Shown in pieces: positions 25,103 to 30,620 of a DNA stretch of 30,620 bases. Position 1 is the stretch's first letter. Every line of letters starts with the position of its first letter. A program made the translations under genes and the position numbers. Source of the DNA: Rhizobium oryzihabitans (lineage in GTDB: Bacteria; Pseudomonadota; Alphaproteobacteria; Rhizobiales; Rhizobiaceae); the NCBI RefSeq assembly GCF_010669145.1, contig NZ_CP048636.1, positions 1 through 30,620 on the forward strand, read 5' to 3'. The notes under the pieces are model-generated. The model was not told where the DNA came from. It saw only the letters and a program-made list of their open reading frames with translations, and ran no database searches.

Positions 25103-26560
25103 TCAGACGCCGATTGGCATGTGCTCGGGCGAACGGTTCACCGCGCGAGGCGCCGTGATCTCCTTCCACTTCGACAATGCTGCGTTGACAGCCGGGAATG
25201 GCTTGCGTTTTATTAGCTTGCCGCGGCCGGGCTGCGCCTGCGAGTTCTGGCCGTCAGCCCAGACGACCTCGCCCCGCGAGATCGTATAGCGTGGCAGGCC
25301 GCGCACCTCGACGCCCTCGAACACGTTGTAGTCGATGATCGACTTCTGGTTGGCAGCAGAGATTGTCTTGGAAAGCTTCGGATCCCAGACGACAAGGTCG
25401 GCGTCTGATCCCGGCAGGATTGCGCCTTTCTGCGGATAGATATTGAGGATTTGGGCGATGTTGGTTGAGGTTACCGCAACGAACTCATTGGCCGTCAATC
25501 GTCCCGTCTCTACGCCCTTTGTCCAGAGCACGGAGAGCCTGTCTTCAACGCCTCCAGTGCCGTTCGGGATCTTGGCGAAATTACCGAGGCCGAAACGCTT
25601 TTGCTCGGTGGTGAAGGCGCAATGGTCGGTGGCAACCACCTGCAGTGAGCCGGCGGCGAGACCGGCCCAGAGACCGTCTTGGTGGCTCTTATCGCGGAAT
25701 GGAGGCGACATCACGCGCTGTGCGGCATAATCCCAGCTTTGGTTGAAATATTCGCTCTCATCCAGGGTCAAATGCTGGATCAGCGGCTCGCCATAGACGC
25801 GCATCCCTTTCTGGCGGGCCCGGCGGATAGCCTCATGCGCCTGTTCGCTGGATGCGTGCACGATGTAGACCGGTACGCCGGCGGCGTCGGCGATCATGAT
25901 GGCGCGGTTGGTCGCCTCACCCTCGACCTCGGGTGGTCTTGAGAAGGCGTGACCCTCTGGACCCGTGGTTCCCTCTCCGAGCAGCTTCTGCTGCAGGGAG
26001 GCGATGATGTCGCCGTTTTCGGCATGGACAAGGGGCAGCGCACCGAGCGCTGCACAGCGCTGGAAAGACGCAAACATCTCGTCGTCATTCACCATCAGGG
26101 CGCCCTTGTAGGCCATGAAGTGTTTGAAGGTGTTGATGCCAAGATCGACGATCTTGGCCATCTCGTCAAAATGCGTCTCCGACCAGCCGGTGACGCACAT
26201 GTGGTAGGAATAGTCACACGAGGTTTGGTGCGCAGCGCGGCTTTCCCATTCGGCTAGCGCCGCCAGCATGCCGGACTCGCCCGGGATGACGAAGTCAAGC
26301 ACGGTCGTCGTACCACCAGAAAGGGCGGCGAAGGAGCCAGTTTCCCAAGTCTCGGCTGCCGTGGTGCCCATGAACGGCATTTCGAAATGTGTATGTGGGT
26401 CGATGCCGCCCGGCATTATATAGGCGTCAGTGGCGTCGATAACCGTGTCGCCGGAAAGATCCGGCGCGATCGCCTGGATGGTCTCTCCCTCGATGCGGAT
26501 ATCCGCCTTGTATGTACGGTCGGCGGCGATGATCGTTCCGCCCTTGATCACAGTAGACAT
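25103..26560 (-). CDS. hydA: D-hydantoinase/dihydropyrimidinase
   Basis: Cytoplasmic amidohydrolase that opens 5-substituted hydantoins (or dihydropyrimidines) to N-carbamoyl amino acids. The protein has 485 residues, normal for the family. The metal ligands are visible: DPHTHF with H56 and H58, the lysine that is carbamylated in FKHFMAYKG (K152), H179 in PLVHAENGD, the histidine in VYIVHASSEQ and the aspartate in VATDHCAFT. The ending, ...KLIKRKPFPAVN, is typical. The ATG follows GAGGAACG. It is the last gene of the block, 41 bp after the L-carbamoylase. No dihydropyrimidine dehydrogenase is present, so hydantoin use is favoured over reductive pyrimidine breakdown. Confidence 0.95.
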   Translation of the reverse strand: MSTVIKGGTIIAADRTYKADIRIEGETIQAIAPDLSGDTVIDATDAYIMPGGIDPHTHFEMPFMGTTAAETWETGSFAALSGGTTTVLDFVIPGESGMLAALAEWESRAAHQTSCDYSYHMCVTGWSETHFDEMAKIVDLGINTFKHFMAYKGALMVNDDEMFASFQRCAALGALPLVHAENGDIIASLQQKLLGEGTTGPEGHAFSRPPEVEGEATNRAIMIADAAGVPVYIVHASSEQAHEAIRRARQKGMRVYGEPLIQHLTLDESEYFNQSWDYAAQRVMSPPFRDKSHQDGLWAGLAAGSLQVVATDHCAFTTEQKRFGLGNFAKIPNGTGGVEDRLSVLWTKGVETGRLTANEFVAVTSTNIAQILNIYPQKGAILPGSDADLVVWDPKLSKTISAANQKSIIDYNVFEGVEVRGLPRYTISRGEVVWADGQNSQAQPGRGKLIKRKPFPAVNAALSKWKEITAPRAVNRSPEHMPIGV

Positions 26561-26601
26561 CTATCGTTCCTCATTATGTTGGGTAGGTGGCTTTCGGTGG
26601 G

Positions 26602-27852
26602 TCATCCGTCGAAACCGGCTGTTTCCAAGGCGGCGCGCAGGAGCACATTTGCTCCATTGGCCGCCCATTCGCAGTTGATCGCCTCGTCTTCGTTATGGCT
26701 TAGCCCGTCGACGCAGGGGCAGAAGATCATGGCCGTCGGTGCGATCCGGTTGATCCAGCAGGCGTCATGGCCAGCTCCCGAGATAATGTCGCGATGGGTG
26801 TGGCCCTGAGACGTCGCCGCGGCACGGATGCGCTGCAGCAAATCGGTGTCAAAGGCGACCGGCCCAAATTCGCCCACGGTTTCAACTTCGAAGCCGAGGC
26901 CAAGCTCAGTGGCAATCCGCTCGACGCCGCCGCGAAAGCGCATCTCCATGTCGGCGAGGACAGAGCCTTCGGGGTGTCGGAAGTCGACGGTCAGGACGGC
27001 CTTGCCGGGTACAACATTGCGGGAGTTCGGCTGCTGGGACAGCTGACCGACGACACCGACGCCGTTTGGCTCGTGGCTCCAGGCAATTTCCTCGACCAAC
27101 TCGACGATGCGCGCGGCGCCCAGCCCGGCGTTCCGCCGCCTTGACATCGGGGTCGAGCCGGCATGCGCCTCCTGCCCGGTGAGTGTTGCTTGCAGCCATT
27201 TCAGGCCTTGGCCATGGGTAACGACACCGATGTCGATACCCTCATCTTCGAGGATCGGACCCTGCTCGATATGGAGCTCGAGATAGGCGTATGGGCGGTG
27301 TCCACCCGCGGGATCGGTGCCCAGGAAACCGATACGGGCCAGTTCGTCGCCCATCCGCAGCCCGTCGACGTCCGTGCGCGAATAGGCCCACTCGACGCTA
27401 TGTACGCCGGCGAAGACGCCGGAGCCCAACATGACCGGTGCGAATCGGCTGCCTTCCTCATTGGTCCAGTTGACAATTTCTATCGGCCGGGACGTGCGGA
27501 TATCGTGCTCGTTGAGGGTACGGATGATTTCCAGTCCGGCGAGCACGCCCAGCACGCCGTCGTAGCGCCCGCCGGTCGGTTGAGTGTCCAGATGGCTGCC
27601 AATCATGACTGGAAGCGCCTCGGGATCCGTTCCTTCGCGCCGTGCGAACATGTTGCCGACAGCATCGACGCTGACCGTGCAGCCGGCCGCCTCGCACAAT
27701 GTTTGGAAAAGCAGGCGGCCGTCGCGATCTGCGTCGGTCAGCGTCTGCCGGTTGTTGCCGCCGCGGAGGCCCGGGCCGATTTCAGCCATGGCAGCGAGGC
27801 TCTCCCAGAGGCGGTTCGGATTTACGCGGAGGTTGTCGGCACTGCTTGCCAT
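26602..27852 (-). CDS. hyuC: N-carbamoyl-L-amino acid hydrolase (M20-type amidase)
   Basis: Zinc/manganese-dependent amidohydrolase converting N-carbamoyl-L-amino acids to L-amino acids, CO2 and ammonia. The protein has 416 residues. The M20 family motifs are GSHLDTQPTGGRYDGVLGVL (ligands H87 and D98), NWTNEEGSRF with E132/E133, ELHIEQGPILE, GQEAHAGSTPM, SGAGHDACWINR and GLSHNEDE near the end. The ATG at 27852 follows AAGGAC. Beta-ureidopropionase and allantoate amidohydrolase share these motifs, so the exact substrate is inferred from the adjacent hydantoinase and D-carbamoylase. It lies 43 bp after the regulator gene. Confidence 0.9.
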   Translation of the reverse strand: MASSADNLRVNPNRLWESLAAMAEIGPGLRGGNNRQTLTDADRDGRLLFQTLCEAAGCTVSVDAVGNMFARREGTDPEALPVMIGSHLDTQPTGGRYDGVLGVLAGLEIIRTLNEHDIRTSRPIEIVNWTNEEGSRFAPVMLGSGVFAGVHSVEWAYSRTDVDGLRMGDELARIGFLGTDPAGGHRPYAYLELHIEQGPILEDEGIDIGVVTHGQGLKWLQATLTGQEAHAGSTPMSRRRNAGLGAARIVELVEEIAWSHEPNGVGVVGQLSQQPNSRNVVPGKAVLTVDFRHPEGSVLADMEMRFRGGVERIATELGLGFEVETVGEFGPVAFDTDLLQRIRAAATSQGHTHRDIISGAGHDACWINRIAPTAMIFCPCVDGLSHNEDEAINCEWAANGANVLLRAALETAGFDG

Positions 27853-27895
27853 CGAAAGTTGTCCTTGTCGCGGGTGCGCGCCGCTAGTTGTGCCT

Positions 27896-28759
27896 TCAGC
27901 GCTTGCTGTGACTGAAAGCGTCGAGTTCGTCGTGCAGTTCGTCGATCCGGTTCAGGCGGTCGATGCCCGCCTGCCCGAGATGAAGCGCCAGCGAGGTCCC
28001 AAGAAAGTTCAGCACGCTGAGCGCCGCGGTGTAGGAATCGTAAAGGTAGGGACCATGACTGTGGCAACGGAATACGACGTCCGCGAGTTTGGCTGTCCGC
28101 GAGGCGCTGATGTCGGTGACATAAACGGTTTTGACGCCGATGCTCTGGGCCTTGCTCATCACGGCTCGCAAGGCCATAGGCCGCCGCCTGAAGCCGATGA
28201 TCAGCATGCCGTCCCCGGGTTTCATGTTAAGAACTTCTTCGGCGAAGCTCAGACCGCCGACCGGAATAAGGCGGACATCCTCGCGCAGCATGTTGAGGAT
28301 GAAGCGCGCATAGTGGGCCAGTCCGAAGCTGTTGCGCAGCCCTAGGATCCAGATCGTCGGCCCCCGCGCCAGAATATCGAGCGATTGCTCGATCTGATCC
28401 GCACCAATGCGCTCAAATGTCTTGCGAAGATTGTCTTGATCAGTCGTGAGATGCTCTTCGACGTTCGGTGCGACCTTGGCCTCACCGCGCGCCTCGAGCT
28501 GTTTGAGCGGAGAGCCCCAATGATTAACGTTGCGGGCAATTCGGCGGGCCTCTTCAAAGCTCCGATAGCCGAGTCGTTTGAAAAGGCGCGCCGCTGTTGC
28601 TTTGGATACCTTTGCTTGTTGCGCCAGCTCCGTGGCGGTGTATCCGATAAAATCGCTACGCTGGTCCATAATGAGATCCGCCAAGGCGCGCTCGCCTGGC
28701 GGAATCTCCTCGTAAATGGCCAGTATTCGCTTTTCGATCGACTTGTCCGCATCAACCAT
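27896..28759 (-). CDS. MurR/RpiR-family transcriptional regulator
   Basis: A DNA-binding regulator with an N-terminal RpiR helix-turn-helix (KSIEKRILAIYEEIPPGERA, then YTATELAQQAKVSKATAARLFKRLGYRSF) and a C-terminal SIS sugar-isomerase-type ligand domain (GPTIWILGLRNSFGLAHYAR and GDGMLIIGFRRRPMALRAVM). Length is 287 residues from the ATG at 28759; a TTG codon just before it gives an extra residue. It is embedded between the two carbamoylase genes, so it probably controls this block. RpiR proteins often sense phosphosugars, but relatives in catabolic clusters of this type respond to the pathway substrate; the effector here is unknown. Confidence 0.92.
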   Translation of the reverse strand: MVDADKSIEKRILAIYEEIPPGERALADLIMDQRSDFIGYTATELAQQAKVSKATAARLFKRLGYRSFEEARRIARNVNHWGSPLKQLEARGEAKVAPNVEEHLTTDQDNLRKTFERIGADQIEQSLDILARGPTIWILGLRNSFGLAHYARFILNMLREDVRLIPVGGLSFAEEVLNMKPGDGMLIIGFRRRPMALRAVMSKAQSIGVKTVYVTDISASRTAKLADVVFRCHSHGPYLYDSYTAALSVLNFLGTSLALHLGQAGIDRLNRIDELHDELDAFSHSKR

Positions 28760-28791
28760 CAAGTCAATTTCCCCTTAATTCGCGCCAGACA

Positions 28792-28799
28792 AAACGTTT
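28792..28799. promoter_or_regulatory. AAACGTTT palindrome upstream of the regulator gene
   Basis: An 8-bp perfect palindrome 33 bases upstream of the regulator start, loosely similar to AAACAAATGTTT at 4051-4062 before the first operon gene. It might be a regulator site, but it is short and could be chance. Confidence 0.2.
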
Positions 28800-28851
28800 A
28801 CCGGCACGTCTGCCGAAGCTGTTACAATCTCGACGCTGGCCCGTCGGCCGG

Positions 28852-29811
28852 TCAGCCGAGGGAGACTTCGTCTGCGAGAGGCGGCGGCATGGCGCCCTTC
28901 CGCTCGACGATCAACTTGTATGATTCGGGCTCGCGATGACGCGCAAAATCGAAGATTGTTTCGCGATAGCGCTTGCCGATGTCGAGATCAGCCTTCGCGG
29001 TGATTACTTCGTCGCCGATCGAGGAGGCCATGGAGACGATCTCTCCGGAGGGGGAAACGATCACGCTTTGCGCCAGCATCTTGGAGCCTTCCTCGGTTCC
29101 GCACTTCGCGGTACCAACGACCCAGGTGGCGTTCTGATAGGCGCCTGCCTGCATCGACAGATGATTGTGGAAACTCGTGAGCGCGTCGATGTCGTCATGG
29201 CCGGTGTGGTCGAAGGGTGTGTTGTAGCCCAGCAATACCATCTCGACTCCCTGGAGACCCATCACGCGATAGGTCTCGGGCCAGCGGCGATCGTTGCAAA
29301 GGCACATGCCCATGACACCACCGAAGCCGCGCCAGACCGGGAAGCCGGTGTTTCCTCGCTCGAAATAGCGCTTTTCGAGGTGCTGGTGCTGCCGTCCGGC
29401 CTGGGGCTCGGAATGCCCCGGCAAATGGACCTTGCGATACTTGCCGATGATGACGCCGCGGCGGTCAACAAGGATCGACGTGTTGAATTTTCGGAGCCGA
29501 CCGTCTTCCTGGGCGAGTTCCGCATAGCCGAGATAGAAGCCGATCTCAAGCCGATGGGCCTCGTCGAACAGCGCCTGTGTCTCGGGACCTGGCATCGCCC
29601 GTTCGTAGTACTGGGTGAGCTCGGCCTCGTTGTCGATCAACCAGCGCGGAAAGAAAGTGGTGAGGGCGAGCTCCGGGAACACTACCAGTTCCGCACCGCG
29701 CGCCTTGGCTTCGCGCATCAACGCGATCAGGCGGGCGACGACCTGGGTACGGGTCTCTGACTTGGCGATCGGGCCCATCTGGGCGGCAGCAACATTGACA
29801 AAGCGTGTCAT
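28852..29811 (-). CDS. N-carbamoyl-D-amino acid hydrolase (nitrilase superfamily)
   Basis: Hydrolyses N-carbamoyl-D-amino acids to D-amino acids, CO2 and ammonia. The ATG at 29811 is chosen because it gives the family N-terminus MTRFVNVAAAQMGPIAKSET and follows AAGGACC; the frame opens 30 codons earlier with an unlikely leader. Length is 319 residues, close to the 304 of the Agrobacterium enzyme. The nitrilase triad is complete: E47 in VFPELALTTFFPRW, K127 in KYRKVHLPGH and C172 in MCLCNDRRWPE. HLEKRYFERGNTGFPV and LTSFHNHLSMQAGAYQNATW are also characteristic of the D-carbamoylase. It lies between livM and the regulator on the same strand. Confidence 0.95.
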   Translation of the reverse strand: MTRFVNVAAAQMGPIAKSETRTQVVARLIALMREAKARGAELVVFPELALTTFFPRWLIDNEAELTQYYERAMPGPETQALFDEAHRLEIGFYLGYAELAQEDGRLRKFNTSILVDRRGVIIGKYRKVHLPGHSEPQAGRQHQHLEKRYFERGNTGFPVWRGFGGVMGMCLCNDRRWPETYRVMGLQGVEMVLLGYNTPFDHTGHDDIDALTSFHNHLSMQAGAYQNATWVVGTAKCGTEEGSKMLAQSVIVSPSGEIVSMASSIGDEVITAKADLDIGKRYRETIFDFARHREPESYKLIVERKGAMPPPLADEVSLG

Positions 29812-29947
29812 TCGTCTGGTCCTTGCAATTGGTGCGCGAAGCAAAGGCGCGCGCGGGCTGAATGGATGCGCTCGGGTCGCGCACCGATGGTGGTGCGGCA
29901 TCCGATAGGATGTCGGTCAGGCCCCGCGGGGCCGGTGACTTGCGTTC

Positions 29948-30620
29948 TCATGCGTTGCGCTCGGCTGGGATGGCGGTCGTCAGCGGAGTGTCCGCTCCGG
30001 CTCTGGGGCGACGGAACATCAGATCGCGACCCCTCATGATGCCGCTCGGCCGGGCAATCAACACGCAGAGCATGATGACCGCCAGTCCGACTTCTGCAAG
30101 CCCTGGCATTTCGCCGACCGAAACGCCAGCAATGCTGAAGCCGCCTTCGAAACGCCGCAGGATCTCAAGCAGCAGCGACACTAGGAGGGTTCCGATCACT
30201 GCACCGCTCAGGCTCTCCATGCCACCCACGACCAGCATCGCCAGCGTGATGAAGGTCAGGTCGAGGAAGAAGGCGTTGGCCGAGAGAATACCGAGGAAGT
30301 GGCCGTAGAGGGAGCCACCGACTCCCATGACGAAACCGCTGACGACCAGGGCGATCAGACGCTGGCGATAGACGTTGACGCCAGAGGCCCGCGCAGCAAT
30401 CTCGTCGCCGCGCGACGCACGGATCATCAATCCGAGGCGGCTGCGGGTAAAGGCCCATGCGATAATCAGGGCGACGATTGACCACGCGCAGGCTACCAAA
30501 GGCGTCACGTAGACCGGCAGGCCAATCAGCGAGCCGCGCCCGCCGGTCAAGCCATCCCAGTTGCCGGCGATCGAGATCGTCACAATCAGTACGGCGAACG
30601 TGCCGATGCTGGCAGAGATA
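29948..30620 (-). CDS. livM: livM 3' part, branched-chain-type ABC permease, continues at position 395-1
   Basis: C-terminal two thirds of the LivM permease. From the window end the frame reads ISASIGTFAVLIVTISIAGN, then WDGLTGGRGSLIGLP. It then shows LGLMIRASRGDEIAARASGV, which is the conserved cytoplasmic loop that contacts the ATPases, the membrane segments ALVVSGFVMGVGGSLYGHFL and FLDLTFITLAMLVVGGMESL, and finally LIARPSGIMRGRDLMFRR. It is in frame with the fragment that ends at position 1, so the two are one gene on a circle. No frameshift is seen in this part. The stop is at 29948 and the next gene starts 136 bp downstream; that gap shows no gene. Confidence 0.93.
   Translation of the reverse strand, partial: ISASIGTFAVLIVTISIAGNWDGLTGGRGSLIGLPVYVTPLVACAWSIVALIIAWAFTRSRLGLMIRASRGDEIAARASGVNVYRQRLIALVVSGFVMGVGGSLYGHFLGILSANAFFLDLTFITLAMLVVGGMESLSGAVIGTLLVSLLLEILRRFEGGFSIAGVSVGEMPGLAEVGLAVIMLCVLIARPSGIMRGRDLMFRRPRAGADTPLTTAIPAERNA

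Noticed and set aside
25103..27852. Reductive pyrimidine catabolism as the function of the hydrolase genes
   Set aside because: The hydantoinase and M20 enzyme could serve it, but no dihydropyrimidine dehydrogenase subunits are present and a D-carbamoylase is, so hydantoin use fits better.
1..30620. CRISPR array, tRNA or rRNA genes, phage genes
   Set aside because: No regularly spaced repeats, cloverleaf-like or rRNA-like stretches, and no phage structural or integrase genes were seen; a covariance-model scan would be needed to exclude small RNAs fully.

Overview
The window looks like one complete circular plasmid of 30,620 bp, probably from an alphaproteobacterium of the Rhizobiales type. 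The main evidence for circularity is that the minus-strand livM gene runs off position 1 and resumes in frame at position 30620: the codon split by the ends (GG + T) completes a conserved permease segment reading LLRLTG-ISASIG. The host guess rests on high GC, an Agrobacterium/Ti-type TraA relaxase, an alphaproteobacterial-type RepA, and a hydantoinase/carbamoylase cluster of the kind found in Agrobacterium relatives. No rRNA, tRNA or CRISPR array was seen.

Layout on the circle. (1) A catabolic block of about 10 kb, all on the minus strand, crosses the ends: substrate-binding protein, livG, livF, livH, livM (3979 down to 1, then 30620 down to 29948), N-carbamoyl-D-amino acid hydrolase, an RpiR-type regulator, N-carbamoyl-L-amino acid hydrolase, and D-hydantoinase (ending at 25103, followed by a strong hairpin). 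This reads as uptake plus hydrolysis of hydantoins or related cyclic ureides. livG, livH and livM carry seven apparent frameshifts. (2) 4122-4800 is a scar of nested remnants: the 5' end of an IS110-type transposase, two pieces of Tn3-family tnpA, and a Tn5393-like terminal repeat. A serine resolvase follows. (3) 4803-9300 is the backbone: resolvase, a small ribbon-helix-helix protein, repA (one frameshift in a C run), parA with a small DNA-binding partner, a HigBA-type toxin-antitoxin pair, and remnants of other small genes. (4) 9339-19290 is a stack of three Tn3-family elements: a decayed tnpA, an element with divergent tnpR/tnpA and a kinase-like cargo gene, and a complete 3,810-bp element with 40-bp inverted repeats. 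(5) 19292-24649 is the mobilisation module: TraD-like protein, an unknown protein, an RSF1010-like oriT, the TraA relaxase-helicase and a membrane protein resembling DUF6118.

Together the genes describe a small mobilisable plasmid. It has a relaxase and oriT, but no mating-pair genes and no coupling protein were seen. It replicates from RepA, is kept by ParA and a toxin-antitoxin pair, and carries a hydantoin-utilisation operon. At least eight of the nine apparent frameshifts are explained by loss of a single base, mostly in G/C runs, so sequencing error must be ruled out before calling those genes dead.
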